Shown here: positions 9,493 to 19,470 of the stretch, piece after piece
Layout of the letters: each line of letters starts with the position of its first letter
How positions within the stretch are numbered: position 1 is the first letter of the stretch
Origin: Pseudomonas sp. AB6
GTDB lineage: Bacteria; Pseudomonadota; Gammaproteobacteria; Pseudomonadales; Pseudomonadaceae
NCBI RefSeq assembly: GCF_034314105.1
Contig: NZ_JAVIWJ010000001.1
Location: forward strand, 2,419,501 to 2,483,500
Reading direction: 5' to 3'
Length of the DNA stretch: 64,000 bases
Position numbers and translations under genes: made by a program
The notes under the pieces: generated by a model
What the model saw: only the letters and a program-made list of their open reading frames with translations
What the model was told of the DNA's origin: nothing
Database searches by the model: none

Positions 9493-10848
9493 ATGCGCGT
9501 TTTGAACCCCCTCTGCAGCGCAATTTTGTTAGCAATGACCTGTACAACCGCTCATGCCATGTCAATCACCCAAGCGATCCAAAGCACTATCGAATATCAC
9601 CCGGAGGTTCACTCCAATTCGAATAGTCGACTGGCCGCAGATCAAGACGTCAAAATTGCAAGGGGCGGGTATTTGCCGACGGTGGATTTAATTGCCGGAT
9701 ACGGCCGTGAAGGCATCGACAGCCCAACGACCAGAGCCCTTACCGGCAGAGGTAGAGAGACGCTTAACTACACCCAGTCCGAGCTACGACTGCGGCAAAT
9801 GTTGTTTGATGGGTTCAACACACCGAACGAAGTTCACCGTACTCAATCGGTGGTTAATTCCCGCGCTTACTATGTTCAAGGCGTCTCGGAAGATGTCGCG
9901 TTGCGGGCGATTGAGGTCTACCTGGATGTGCTGAAACGACGTGAGCTGTTGACCCTGGCTAAGAACAACCTTCAAGCACACTTGCGTATCAATGATCAGA
10001 TCGGTTTACGCAGCAGCAGAGGCGTAGGCACCAATGCTGACCTTGACCAATCCAAAGCCCGTCGCGCATTGGCGCAGGACAATTTTTATACCGCCCAGGT
10101 AGACCTGGCTGACGCAGAAGCGAACTTCTTCAGCGCGGTGGGTCGTATGCCTGACGAACTGGAAACGCCACCGACGATCAAGGGTCAGGTACCCAATAAC
10201 CTTGTGGATGCCCGCCAATCGATGCTGGCGAACAACCCATACTTGAAGTCTGCCCAAGCGGACGTGCAATCGGCCGAAAGCCAATATGAGGTTGCTAAAT
10301 CACCGTTCTACCCGCGTTTCGATGCCGAGCTGGCAACGGGCGCCAACGAAAACCTGCAAGGCGAGCCCGGCTACGACAATGAATGGCGCGCGGCCGTCGT
10401 GATGAACTACAACCTGTTCAACGGCAACCGTGACAAGGCGCGCTTGCAAGGCGACGCTTACCGAATCAATCAGTCAATGGACATTCGCAACAACGCCCTG
10501 CGCACGCTTAACGAAAACCTGTCGCTGGCATGGAACGCAATGAACAACGCGCACATCCAAACACCCATTGCGCGCGAATATGCAGAAACCACGACCAAGG
10601 TTCGAGCGGCTTATCAGGACCAGTTTGGCTTGGGTCAACGGACCCTGCTCGACTTGCTCGATAGCGAAAACGAACTCTTCAATGCCGCCCGTCGCTATAC
10701 CGAGGTGCGTTACACCGAGGAATACTCCATGTACCGGGTGCTAGCGACCACCGGCGAACTGTTGCGTCAGTTACGCGTGGTTTTACCCGCAGAAGCAGTG
10801 GCGGTCTCGGACGTCAAAAGCGAAGCCCGTTTGCCAGAAATGAAATAA
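9493..10848 (+). CDS. TolC-family outer membrane protein of the adhesin exporter (LapE type)
   Basis: This 451-residue protein is the outer-membrane channel of a type I secretion system. A signal peptide (MRVLNPLCSAILLAMTC...AHA, cut about residue 22) precedes repeated long amphipathic helices typical of outer membrane efflux proteins, with GTNADLDQSKARRALAQ in the first half and a LGQRTLLDLLDSENELFNA motif in the second, both characteristic of TolC homologues. It is first in an operon with the ABC permease/ATPase and the HlyD adaptor. By family knowledge the LapA-class N-terminus lodges in this pore. AGGGAGAAGT supplies a strong ribosome binding site. Length and motifs match the type I TolC subfamily rather than RND partners. 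Confidence 0.92.
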   Translation: MRVLNPLCSAILLAMTCTTAHAMSITQAIQSTIEYHPEVHSNSNSRLAADQDVKIARGGYLPTVDLIAGYGREGIDSPTTRALTGRGRETLNYTQSELRLRQMLFDGFNTPNEVHRTQSVVNSRAYYVQGVSEDVALRAIEVYLDVLKRRELLTLAKNNLQAHLRINDQIGLRSSRGVGTNADLDQSKARRALAQDNFYTAQVDLADAEANFFSAVGRMPDELETPPTIKGQVPNNLVDARQSMLANNPYLKSAQADVQSAESQYEVAKSPFYPRFDAELATGANENLQGEPGYDNEWRAAVVMNYNLFNGNRDKARLQGDAYRINQSMDIRNNALRTLNENLSLAWNAMNNAHIQTPIAREYAETTTKVRAAYQDQFGLGQRTLLDLLDSENELFNAARRYTEVRYTEEYSMYRVLATTGELLRQLRVVLPAEAVAVSDVKSEARLPEMK

Positions 10849-10874
10849 AGGTTGTCGTCTCGGAGTAGCCTAAT

Positions 10875-13028
10875 TTGACCACCATGGAAAACGTATCAGT
10901 CGACCCCCGACTGAGTTTCGACGACCCCTTACTCGACGGTTTGCTGATCCTTTGCAAGCTGCACGACTGCACCGTCAGCCGGGCCAGCCTGAGCGCAGGC
11001 CTGCCACTGAAACAGCAGCGACTGACCGTCGACCTGCTGCCTCGGGCTGCGGCGCGCGCGGGTTTGCAAGCACGCCTCTTGCGACGTCAACTCAACGATC
11101 TGTCGGCCTTAAATTTACCGGTGCTGTTGCTGCTGAAAAACAACCGCTGCGCCGTTCTCAGGCGTTGGTCCGACGATGATCGCGCATTGATTCTGCCCAG
11201 CGAGGCCGAAGGCGGCGAGCAATGGGTAAGCCGCGAGGAACTACTGGAAAACTACAGCGGCCAAGCCTTGTTCGCCCGCCCACGCCACGAACTCGAAGAG
11301 CTACGCTCGCCACTGGTGCCGAGGGTAGAAGCCTGGTTTCGCGACACCGTGAAACTTTCGCGCTGGTTATACAGCGATGCGATTCTCGCCAGTCTGTGCA
11401 TTAACGTGCTCGGACTGATGGTGCCTTTGTTCGTCATGCAAACTTATGATCGGGTCGTACCAAACCAGGCCACTTCGACCCTGTGGGTGCTATCAATAGG
11501 GTTATTGGTCGGTACGGTTTTCGAGCTGATCTTGCGAGTGGTTCGCGCACACTTACTGGATCAAGCTGGCAAGAAGACCGACATCATCCTGTCGGCAACA
11601 TTGTTTGAGCGCATTACTGGTATGTCGATGAAGGCCCGCCCCGCGACCATCGGTGGCTTCGCCCAAAGCATCCATGACTTCCAAGGCCTGCGTGAATTTC
11701 TAACGGCAGTCACCCTCACCAGTTTGATCGACTTGCCGTTCGCCGTGCTGATGCTGGGCGTAATCGGCCTGCTCGGCGGCTGGCTAGTGGTGATTCCAAT
11801 AGTGGCGTTTCCCATCACAATCATCTTCGCGTTGTTGATTCAAGCTCGGCTGCGCGACACCGTGCAGCGAAGTTTGTCGTTGGGCGCCGAACGCCAGGCA
11901 CTCCTCATTGAAACCCTCGGCGGCCTTGAAACCCTCAAGGCCTGTAGCGCCGAGAGTGAGCGCCAACACAAATGGGAAGCCACCCACGGCGCCCTTACCC
12001 GCCTCGACAGCCACGCCCGCAACCTCTCGGCGCTAGCCACCAATGGCACGCTGTTCATTCAGCAGTTTTGCGGGATGGCGACCATCGTGGCAGGGGTCTA
12101 CAGCATCATCGCCGGCAATTTGAGCGTCGGTGCGCTGGTTGCTACTTACATGCTCGGCAGTCGGGTGCTGGCGCCACTCGGGCAAATCGCCGGGCTCATT
12201 ACGCGCTATCAACAAGCGCAACTGACAATGAAAAGTACCGACGCGCTGATGGCCCTCCCGCAAGAGCGCGACGCCAAGCAAAGACCGCTGGAACGCACCC
12301 AACTCAAAGGGGCCTTAGAGGTCCATCACGTGACTTTTCGCTACAACGGGCAAAGCACTCCGGCGCTGCATACGGTCAATTTCGCGGTAAAGCAAGGCGA
12401 ACGTATTGGCATCATCGGCCGCAGCGGCTCAGGTAAAAGCACCTTGGCGCGGTTGCTCATGGGTTTCTACGCCCCGGAAGAAGGTCAGCTATTGCTCGAT
12501 GGTCTGGACCTACGGCAATTAGACGTGGCTGACCTGCGGCAACAAATTGGTTATGTGGCCCACGATCTGCCGCTTCTGGCCGGCAGCCTGCGCGACAACC
12601 TGACCTTGGGCGCGCGTTACATCAGCGATGCGCGAATGCTCGAAGTGGCGGACATGACCGGCGTAAGCGAACTGGCCCGGCAGCATCCACAAGGCTTTGA
12701 TCGGCCGGTGGGAGAGCGCGGACAACTGCTGTCCGGCGGGCAACGCCAAGCAGTATTGATGGCTCGGGCACTACTGCTGGACCCACCGATTTTGTTGCTC
12801 GACGAACCCACCAGCGCTATGGACAACAGCAGCGAAGAAGCTCTGCGCCAACGCCTGCACGGCTGGATGCAAGGCAAAACCCTATTGTTGGTCACTCACC
12901 GCACCTCGATGCTAAGTCTGGTGGACCGATTAGTGGTATTGGACAACGGCAAAGTCGTTGCCGATGGTCCAAAAGACATCGTCATCGAAGCGTTACGCAA
13001 GGGCCGCGTCGGCTCGGCAGCGGTCTAG
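10875..13028 (+). CDS. LapB-type type I secretion ABC permease/ATPase
   Basis: An inner-membrane ABC exporter of 717 residues. Residues 15-135 form a C39-peptidase-like domain without the catalytic Cys (LLILCKLHDCTVSRASL), as expected for RTX exporters that do not cleave a leader. The membrane domain spans about 165-430. The ATPase follows from about 480, with Walker A GRSGSGKS near 514, signature LLSGGQRQ near 619 and Walker B ILLLDEPTSAMD. The start is TTG at 10875, with GGAG 9 nt upstream; an ATG at 10884 is possible but less well spaced. It follows the TolC-like gene by 26 bp and energises export of the adhesin. The close LapB resemblance makes the role firm. Confidence 0.93.
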   Translation: MTTMENVSVDPRLSFDDPLLDGLLILCKLHDCTVSRASLSAGLPLKQQRLTVDLLPRAAARAGLQARLLRRQLNDLSALNLPVLLLLKNNRCAVLRRWSDDDRALILPSEAEGGEQWVSREELLENYSGQALFARPRHELEELRSPLVPRVEAWFRDTVKLSRWLYSDAILASLCINVLGLMVPLFVMQTYDRVVPNQATSTLWVLSIGLLVGTVFELILRVVRAHLLDQAGKKTDIILSATLFERITGMSMKARPATIGGFAQSIHDFQGLREFLTAVTLTSLIDLPFAVLMLGVIGLLGGWLVVIPIVAFPITIIFALLIQARLRDTVQRSLSLGAERQALLIETLGGLETLKACSAESERQHKWEATHGALTRLDSHARNLSALATNGTLFIQQFCGMATIVAGVYSIIAGNLSVGALVATYMLGSRVLAPLGQIAGLITRYQQAQLTMKSTDALMALPQERDAKQRPLERTQLKGALEVHHVTFRYNGQSTPALHTVNFAVKQGERIGIIGRSGSGKSTLARLLMGFYAPEEGQLLLDGLDLRQLDVADLRQQIGYVAHDLPLLAGSLRDNLTLGARYISDARMLEVADMTGVSELARQHPQGFDRPVGERGQLLSGGQRQAVLMARALLLDPPILLLDEPTSAMDNSSEEALRQRLHGWMQGKTLLLVTHRTSMLSLVDRLVVLDNGKVVADGPKDIVIEALRKGRVGSAAV

Positions 13029-13041
13029 GAAGCCCTCTCAT

Positions 13042-14394
13042 ATGTCAGTGACAACCGGCCAGCGCGGCTACTTTCATTTCGGTAAATCTGCCGACACCGA
13101 ATTCATGCCCGAAGTGGCTGGCGTTGTCGCGCAGGATTCGCCCCGAGGTTCACGCTTGACCGTCTGGATCGCCGCCGCGCTGATCATTTCAGCATTGGTC
13201 TGGGCCAAATTTGCGGTACTCGAAGAGGTCACCATGGGTGAAGGCAAAGCCATTCCCTCGAGCAAAGTGCAGGTCATTCAAAACCTGGAAGGTGGGATTG
13301 TCACCGAAATTTTTGTCCGCGAGGGGCAAATGGTGAACAAGGGCGACACCTTGCTGCGCCTGGACGACACGCGCTTTCTCTCCAACAAAGGCGAAAGCGA
13401 AGCCGACCGTTACGCGCTAATTGCCCAAGTTGAACGCTTGTCGGCTGAATCAGAGGGACGACCGTTCAAACTCTCAGATGACGTGGTTAAAAAAGCGCCT
13501 CAAGTGGCCGCCGATGAGCTTTCGCTGTATCAATCTCGGCAGCGGCGCCTGAGCAGCGAACAGCGCACACTGAATCAGCAATTGCTGCAAAAAACTCAAG
13601 AGTTGGCTGAGTTCCGTTCCAAGCAGGAGCAATACCGCAACAGTCTGAGTCTGCTTCAACAAGAAATGAGCATGTCGGCGCCGCTGGTGAACACTGGCGC
13701 CGTGTCTCCGGTGGAAATTCTGCGCCTCAAACGCAACGCCGTTGAAGCGCGCGGTGCCATGGACGCAACCACTCTAGCGATCCCCCGTGCTGAAGCAGCA
13801 ATCAACGAAATAAAAAGTAAGGTCCAAGAATCGGAATTCGTATTCCGCTCTGACGCGTCCAAAGATCTCAACGATAAACGCACCGACTTGTCGAAACTTA
13901 CGGCCACCAGTATCGCCATTGATGACCGGGTCAGCCGCACTACAGTGGTCTCACCGGTACACGGCATCATCAAAGTAATGAAGGTCAATACCATCGGCGG
14001 CGTGGTTCAGCCTGGCAGCGACATGGTGGAAGTCGTGCCTTTGGAAGACAACCTGCTGATCGAGGCCAGAGTCCGCCCACAAGACGTGGCCTTTCTGCAC
14101 CCGGGACAGCCCGCCATGGTCAAATTCAGCGCCTACGACTACACCATTTATGGCGGTCTCAAAGCCAAACTGGAGCTGATCGGTGCCGACACCATCACCG
14201 ATGACAAGGGCAACAGCTTCTATTTAATCCAGGTCCGCACCGACAAAAACCATCTGGGCAGCGATGCCAAACCGCTGCTGATCATCCCCGGCATGGTGGC
14301 CACCGTGGACATCATCACCGGAGAGAAAAGCGTCATGGATTATTTGCTCAAGCCAGTGCTGAAAGCGCATACCGAGGCTATGAGGGAGCGGTAA
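13042..14394 (+). CDS. LapC-type HlyD family membrane fusion protein
   Basis: The periplasmic adaptor linking the ABC exporter to the TolC-like channel, 450 residues. It has a short cytoplasmic N-terminus, one transmembrane segment (about 38-58, LTVWIAAALIISALVWAKF), a lipoyl/biotinyl half-motif VQVIQNLEGGIVTEIFVREG, a long coiled-coil hairpin (about 130-285, rich in Gln, Glu and Leu), the second lipoyl half with TTVVSPVHGIIKVMKV, and the beta-barrel end. I chose ATG 13042, 14 bp after lapB, over the upstream in-frame ATG at 12958, which lies inside the previous gene and gives a basic non-homologous leader. It is the last gene of the exporter operon and is followed by a hairpin. Confidence 0.93.
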   Translation: MSVTTGQRGYFHFGKSADTEFMPEVAGVVAQDSPRGSRLTVWIAAALIISALVWAKFAVLEEVTMGEGKAIPSSKVQVIQNLEGGIVTEIFVREGQMVNKGDTLLRLDDTRFLSNKGESEADRYALIAQVERLSAESEGRPFKLSDDVVKKAPQVAADELSLYQSRQRRLSSEQRTLNQQLLQKTQELAEFRSKQEQYRNSLSLLQQEMSMSAPLVNTGAVSPVEILRLKRNAVEARGAMDATTLAIPRAEAAINEIKSKVQESEFVFRSDASKDLNDKRTDLSKLTATSIAIDDRVSRTTVVSPVHGIIKVMKVNTIGGVVQPGSDMVEVVPLEDNLLIEARVRPQDVAFLHPGQPAMVKFSAYDYTIYGGLKAKLELIGADTITDDKGNSFYLIQVRTDKNHLGSDAKPLLIIPGMVATVDIITGEKSVMDYLLKPVLKAHTEAMRER

Positions 14395-14415
14395 AACGTC
14401 CAGACAGTCAAATTG

Positions 14416-14463
14416 AACTGCGCCCCAGTAGTCGGACATAGATCCAACCTCTGGGGCGCAGTT
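14416..14463. terminator. Hairpin ending the exporter operon
   Basis: A 12-bp perfect stem, AACTGCGCCCCA / TGGGGCGCAGTT, encloses a 24-nt loop. It lies 22 bp after the HlyD gene stop, between converging genes. No strong T-tract follows, so its efficiency is uncertain. Confidence 0.55.
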
Positions 14464-14467
14464 GGGC

Positions 14468-14492
14468 GTGGGACCGAATTTATTCGGGAAGA
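14468..14492. repeat. Degenerate Pseudomonas REP-like sequence
   Basis: GTGGGACCGAATTTATTCGG followed by GAAGA keeps the Pseudomonas REP pattern (GTGGGA, short palindrome, GAAG). It sits in the convergent intergenic space after the exporter operon. Confidence 0.5.
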
Positions 14493-14504
14493 CGCTCCAT
14501 CGGT

Positions 14505-15689
14505 TTACTTCACCGCCTCAAACAACCCCGTAGCGCCCATCCCGCCGCCGACGCACATGGTGACGATGCCATAGCGCAGGTTGCGGCGTTGCAGTTCGCG
14601 GACCAAGTGGCCGACCTGGCGGGAGCCGGTCATGCCGAAGGGGTGGCCGATGGAGATGGAGCCGCCGCTGAGGTTGTACTTTTCGTTGTCGATGCCCAAC
14701 CGGTCACGGGCGTACAAGCATTGCGAGGCAAAGGCTTCGTTGAGTTCCCAAAGGTCGATGTCGGCGATTTGCAGGCCCTTGGCTTTCAAAAGTTTGGGCA
14801 CCGAATACACCGGGCCGATGCCCATTTCATCCGGTTCACACCCGGCCACGGTGAAACCCCTGAAAAACGCCAGGGGTTTCAGACCCAGTTCCAGTGCTTT
14901 CTCCAGGCTCATGATCAGGGTCATCGACGCGCCGTCGGACAGTTGCGACGAATTTCCGGCGGTTACCGAACCGTCCTCAGCAAATACCGGCTTGAGGCTA
15001 GACAGGCTTTCTAACGTGGTGTCCGGGCGGTTGCAATCGTCGCGATCAACGATGCCTTCTACCAAGCTGCTGGCGCCTGTGGCCTTATCTTCGACGCGGT
15101 AGGTCACTTTCATCGGCACGATTTCGTCATCAAACCGTCCGGCAACCTGAGCCGCCGCCGTTCGTTGCTGGCTCTGCAAAGCGTAAAGGTCTTGCTGCTC
15201 ACGGCTGACGTTGTAGCGCCGCGCGACGATCTCAGCGGTTTGGCCCATGGGGAAGTAAATGCCCGGCACTTGCTCTTTCAGCAACGGATTGATCAGGTTG
15301 TCCATGTTGACGCTTTTCATCGTCAGGCTGATGGACTCAACGCCGCCCGCGACGATGACATCGCTGCACCCCGAGGCAATTTGGTTGGCCGCGATCGCAA
15401 TCGCCTGCAAGCCCGATGAGCAATAACGATTGAGGGTCATGCCGGGCACGTTAATGCCCAACTTTGACAGCACCGCCACGTTACGCCCGATGTTGTAGCC
15501 CTGAGCGCCTTCATTGGAGCCCGCGCCAACGATGCAATCTTCCACCAGCGCCGGGTCCAGACCATTTCGCGTCAGCAGCGCATTCACGCAATGGGCCGCC
15601 ATGTCATCGGGCCGGGTTTGGTTGAACTTGCCGCGAAACGACTTGGCCAGGCCAGTGCGCACGCTGTCGACAATCACCACTTCACGCAT
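14505..15689 (-). CDS. Thiolase, acetyl-CoA C-acyltransferase
   Basis: A 394-residue thiolase that condenses or cleaves acyl-CoA with acetyl-CoA in the cytoplasm. The nucleophilic Cys is C90 in NRYCSSGLQ. The C-terminal active-site blocks are GGSISIGHPFGMTGSRQ (His) and CVGGGMGATG (second Cys). Its length is standard for the family. The motif pattern fits degradative or broad-range thiolases, but the sequence alone does not separate beta-oxidation use from acetoacetyl-CoA synthesis, and no fatty-acid oxidation partner is adjacent. It stands alone on the minus strand downstream of the polyphosphate:AMP phosphotransferase gene (117-bp gap), so the two may be cotranscribed. Confidence 0.92.
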   Translation of the reverse strand: MREVVIVDSVRTGLAKSFRGKFNQTRPDDMAAHCVNALLTRNGLDPALVEDCIVGAGSNEGAQGYNIGRNVAVLSKLGINVPGMTLNRYCSSGLQAIAIAANQIASGCSDVIVAGGVESISLTMKSVNMDNLINPLLKEQVPGIYFPMGQTAEIVARRYNVSREQQDLYALQSQQRTAAAQVAGRFDDEIVPMKVTYRVEDKATGASSLVEGIVDRDDCNRPDTTLESLSSLKPVFAEDGSVTAGNSSQLSDGASMTLIMSLEKALELGLKPLAFFRGFTVAGCEPDEMGIGPVYSVPKLLKAKGLQIADIDLWELNEAFASQCLYARDRLGIDNEKYNLSGGSISIGHPFGMTGSRQVGHLVRELQRRNLRYGIVTMCVGGGMGATGLFEAVK

Positions 15690-15806
15690 GGCATATCTCC
15701 GTTCTTATTGGGGGGGCGAGGAAGGTTGCTAAAACTTCCTTGAGCATAAGTCCAGGTCAGTGCGGTCCGCGATGATCATTCATTGGCTGTATGGAAAATC
15801 ATCTGC

Positions 15807-17306
15807 TCACTTGGACTTCTTATCCTTGGCGAAGGCCGCTTCTAGTGCTTCGTTGATCGTGCGCAGCACTTTGACCCGCGCCCAGTGCTTGTCGTTGGCT
15901 TCAACCAAAGTCCACGGAGCAATTTCAGTGCTGGTACGGTCGACCATGTCATTCACCGCCGCGCGATATTCAGGCCATTTTTTGCGGTTGCGCCAATCGT
16001 CGTCGGTAATCTTGAAGCGTTTGAACGGGATTTTCTCTCGCGCCTCAAAGCGCTCCAACTGGGTTTTTTCATCGATGGCCAGCCAAAACTTCACCACCAC
16101 GATACCCGCTTCGGTGAGTTGCTCTTCGAAATCATTGATCTCGCTGTAGGCACGCATCCAGTCCGCAGGGCTGCAAAAACCTTCGACGCGCTCCACCAGC
16201 ACTCGGCCATACCAGGAACGATCAAACACTGTGAACTTGCCCCGCGCCGGAATTTGCCGCCAAAACCTCCACAGGTAGGGCTGCGCGCGTTCGTCTTCTG
16301 TGGGTGCGGCAATCGGGATAATCGCGTATTGACGCGGGTCCAGCGCCGCCGCAACCCGTCGAATCGCACCGCCCTTCCCCGCAGCGTCGTTACCTTCAAA
16401 GACTGCCACCAACGCGTGTTGGCGCATGCGTTTGTCGCGCATGTTCCCTGAAAACCGCGCCTGCTCGGTGATCAACTGTTCTTCGTAATCGTCCTTTTCC
16501 AGGTGTTGGGTCATGTCGAGACTGGTCAGCAGGCTCAGTTCGTCGACGGTTGGGGCTTGGGGCTCCAGGGGTGTCGGCATCGGTTTGGCTTTCCCGTTAG
16601 CCAACGCGGCCTGCATGCCTTGAAGCAATAAACGCCCGGTGGTCAGGCTGCGGTAATGCGGGTCAACGCCCTCGATCACATACCAAGGCGCGTAATCCCG
16701 ACTGGTGCGGCGCAGTACGCGTTCACCATAACGAACGAATTTGTCGTAGGTTTTCGATTGCTGCCAATCCAGTGGGCTGATGCGCCAGCTGTGCAGTGGG
16801 TCATCCTCAAGCGCCTTGAGCCGAGCCTTCATCTGCTTCTTGGACAGGTGAAACCAGAATTTGAAGATTAGCGCCCCTTCGTCGACGAGCATTTTTTCCA
16901 GCCGTTCAGCGCTATTAATCGCCTGATCAAGCTTGGCATCTTTAAACTCACCGTGAACCCGGCCTTGAATCATCTGGCTGTACCAATTGCCGAAAAAAAT
17001 CCCCATGCGGCCTTTGGCAGGCAATTGCCGCCAATAGCGCCAAGCCGGTGGATGAGCCAATTCCTCGTCAGTCTGCTGATCGAAGGTGCGCACCTCGATC
17101 AGCCGAGGGTCCATCCACTCGCTGAGGAGCTTCATCGTTTCGCCCTTGCCTGCGCCCTCAATGCCGTTGATCAAGACGATCACTGGAAAACGCGCCTGCT
17201 GTTGCAGTTCGTACTGCACGTCCAGCAATGCTTCGCGCAACGCGGGCACTTCGGCGTCGTAGGTTTCTTTGTCAATGGCGTGACCGATTTCGGCAGATTC
17301 GAACAT
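15807..17306 (-). CDS. pap: Polyphosphate:AMP phosphotransferase (two-domain PPK2)
   Basis: Transfers phosphate from polyphosphate to AMP, making ADP. The 499-residue protein has two tandem PPK2 domains. The first has Walker-like GIEGAGKGETMK near residue 47 and the lid segment YWRQLPAKGRMGIFFGNWYS. The second has FEGNDAAGKGGAIRR and FWRQIPARGKFTVFDRSWYG. Two-domain PPK2 proteins are the class II AMP-phosphorylating enzymes; the second domain keeps the full catalytic pattern, whereas the first has FFGNWYS in place of FDRSWY. I prefer ATG 17306 (MFESAEIGH), because GAGG lies 9 nt upstream; the ATG at 17312 is only 2 nt from it. The gene is divergent from mnmC. Confidence 0.93.
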   Translation of the reverse strand: MFESAEIGHAIDKETYDAEVPALREALLDVQYELQQQARFPVIVLINGIEGAGKGETMKLLSEWMDPRLIEVRTFDQQTDEELAHPPAWRYWRQLPAKGRMGIFFGNWYSQMIQGRVHGEFKDAKLDQAINSAERLEKMLVDEGALIFKFWFHLSKKQMKARLKALEDDPLHSWRISPLDWQQSKTYDKFVRYGERVLRRTSRDYAPWYVIEGVDPHYRSLTTGRLLLQGMQAALANGKAKPMPTPLEPQAPTVDELSLLTSLDMTQHLEKDDYEEQLITEQARFSGNMRDKRMRQHALVAVFEGNDAAGKGGAIRRVAAALDPRQYAIIPIAAPTEDERAQPYLWRFWRQIPARGKFTVFDRSWYGRVLVERVEGFCSPADWMRAYSEINDFEEQLTEAGIVVVKFWLAIDEKTQLERFEAREKIPFKRFKITDDDWRNRKKWPEYRAAVNDMVDRTSTEIAPWTLVEANDKHWARVKVLRTINEALEAAFAKDKKSK

Positions 17307-17490
17307 CCACATATTCCTCTTTCAATATCGCCCAAGACTAACGGATCGAGTGAACCAATGTCGGTTAAGACAGCCAATCCTTGCGATGGGTCAACGGAAA
17401 CACGATTTCCTTCACCGCACCCTTCGCACGCCTTGGCCCGCACGGCGATTACGTTAATATGTCGCGCTTCTGACCTCAGCCGAGTCCGCC

Positions 17491-19470
17491 ATGACCCTCA
17501 CCCGCCACGCCCAGATCGAATGGGACGAACAGGGCAACCCCCATTCTCCGGCGTTTTCGGATGTCTATTTCTCGACGCAATCGGGCCTTAATGAAACCCG
17601 TCACGTCTTCCTGAAACAGAACAACCTTGCGCAGCGCTTTACAGCGTTGGCGGCGGGGGCGCAGCTGGTGATTGGTGAAACCGGCTTTGGCACCGGCTTA
17701 AATTTTTTATGTGCCTGGCAGTTGTTTGCCCAATGCGCGCCGGCCACTGCGCGATTGCACTTTGTCAGCGTTGAAAAATTCCCCCTGACCCAAAGCGACT
17801 TGCAACGCGCCCTCGGCTTGTGGCCAGAGCTGACGATTCTTGCCGATCAACTCATGACTCAGTACGTGGCTGTACACGAGGGTTTTCAGCGGTTTGTGTT
17901 CGACGGCGGGCGAGTGACCTTGACCCTGTTGATCGGTGACGTGCTGGAAATGCTGCCGCAACTGGACGGGCAGATCGACGCATGGTTTCTCGACGGTTTT
18001 GCCCCGGCAAAAAATCCAGAGATGTGGACCGCGGAACTGTTCTCTGAGCTGGCCCGACTCTCGGCACCTGACGCAACCATCAGCACCTTTACCAGCACCG
18101 GCTGGGTTCGGCGCGCGTTGAACGCAGCCGGATTCAAGATGAAACGTACACCGGGAATCGGCCATAAGTGGGAAGTGCTACGCGGGATATTTGTAGGCTC
18201 GCCGCCAGAAACGGTTAAACCGTCGCAGGTCAAGCCTTGGTTCGCCCGACCTGCGCCATTTACCGGGCAACGTAAAGCACTGGTTATTGGTGCGGGCCTG
18301 GCCGGATGCGCGACAGCCGCCAGCCTCGCGGCACGGGGGTGGCAAGTGAGTTTGCTGGAGCGTCACAACGACGTCGCGCAGGAAGCCTCGGGTAATCCGC
18401 AGGGCGTGTTGTATTTGAAACTGTCGGCCCATGGCACCGCGTTGTCGCAATTGATCGTCAGCGGTTTCGGCCATACGCGGCGGCTGCTGGAGCGCCTGCA
18501 ACGCGGCCTCGATTGGGACGCCTGCGGCGTTTTGCAACTGGGGTTCAACGACAAGGAAGCCGAGCGTCAAGCGCAGTTGGCCCAGGCGTTTCCTGCCGAA
18601 CTGTTGCAACTGCTGGACCTACCGGCGGCCCAGGCAAAGGCCGGTATCACACTGGCGTGCGGCGGTTTGTTTTTCCCCGAAGGTGGCTGGGTCAATCCGC
18701 CAGCGCTGTGTCGATTCCAGGCGTGGCACCCGAACATTCAATTGCTGACCCACCACGATGTGCTGGAGCTACGCCGCGACGGCGAACAATGGCAAGCGTG
18801 GGCCGGCGAGCAAATGCTGGAACAGGCACCGGTGGTGGTGTTGGCCGGGGCTGCTGAGGTCAAACGCTTTGCAGCCAGCGCCGAACTGCCGCTCAAACGC
18901 ATTCGAGGACAAATCACCCGACTGACTGAAACCCCGGCCAGCGCGGCGCTGAGTACCGTGGTTTGTGCTGAAGGCTACATTGCGCCCGGCCGTTCAGGCG
19001 AACACACCCTGGGCGCCAGTTTCAACTTCAAGAGCAATGACCTGACGCCCACCACTGCCGACCATTTAGACAACCTCCAACTGCTACAGGAGATCTCTGT
19101 TGACCTGGTGAAACGCCTCGGCGCGGATACGTTACCGCCCGAGGACTTGCTCGGCTTCGCCGGGTTCCGCTGCACCAGCCCGGACTACTTGCCCATCGTC
19201 GGTCCGTTGGCAGACAAAAACGCGTTCGTCGAGGCCTACGCTGTATTGGGTAAAGACGCCCGCCAAGTACCGGATATCGAATGCCCATGGCTTGCCGGTT
19301 TGTACGTCAACAGCGGCCACGGTTCACGGGGATTGATCACCGCGCCATTGTCTGGCGAACTGCTCGCCGCCTGGCTGGATAACGAACCGTTGCCACTGCC
19401 ACGCAGCGTCGCCGAAGCCTGCCACCCGAATCGTTTTGCGTTGAGGGAGTTGATACGAGGTAAAGCGTGA
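17491..19470 (+). CDS. mnmC: Bifunctional tRNA 5-methylaminomethyl-2-thiouridine biosynthesis protein MnmC
   Basis: Catalyses the last two steps of mnm5s2U34 formation in tRNA. The C-terminal FAD oxidase removes the carboxymethyl group from cmnm5 and the N-terminal methyltransferase then methylates nm5. At 659 residues it is the usual length for the fused protein. The N-terminal SAM motif IGETGFGTGLNFL is near 61-73, with DGFAPAKNPEMW typical of MnmC2. The FAD Rossmann motif VIGAGLAGCATAASLA lies near 265-280, and the C-terminal block GLYVNSGHGSRGLITAPLSGE is typical of DAO-family oxidases. It is divergent from pap and 162 bp upstream of the ABC ATPase gene. Confidence 0.96.
   Translation: MTLTRHAQIEWDEQGNPHSPAFSDVYFSTQSGLNETRHVFLKQNNLAQRFTALAAGAQLVIGETGFGTGLNFLCAWQLFAQCAPATARLHFVSVEKFPLTQSDLQRALGLWPELTILADQLMTQYVAVHEGFQRFVFDGGRVTLTLLIGDVLEMLPQLDGQIDAWFLDGFAPAKNPEMWTAELFSELARLSAPDATISTFTSTGWVRRALNAAGFKMKRTPGIGHKWEVLRGIFVGSPPETVKPSQVKPWFARPAPFTGQRKALVIGAGLAGCATAASLAARGWQVSLLERHNDVAQEASGNPQGVLYLKLSAHGTALSQLIVSGFGHTRRLLERLQRGLDWDACGVLQLGFNDKEAERQAQLAQAFPAELLQLLDLPAAQAKAGITLACGGLFFPEGGWVNPPALCRFQAWHPNIQLLTHHDVLELRRDGEQWQAWAGEQMLEQAPVVVLAGAAEVKRFAASAELPLKRIRGQITRLTETPASAALSTVVCAEGYIAPGRSGEHTLGASFNFKSNDLTPTTADHLDNLQLLQEISVDLVKRLGADTLPPEDLLGFAGFRCTSPDYLPIVGPLADKNAFVEAYAVLGKDARQVPDIECPWLAGLYVNSGHGSRGLITAPLSGELLAAWLDNEPLPLPRSVAEACHPNRFALRELIRGKA

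Noticed and set aside
12958-13041. Longer start for the HlyD-family gene
   Set aside because: It lies inside the upstream gene and adds a basic leader unlike the family; ATG 13042 fits.
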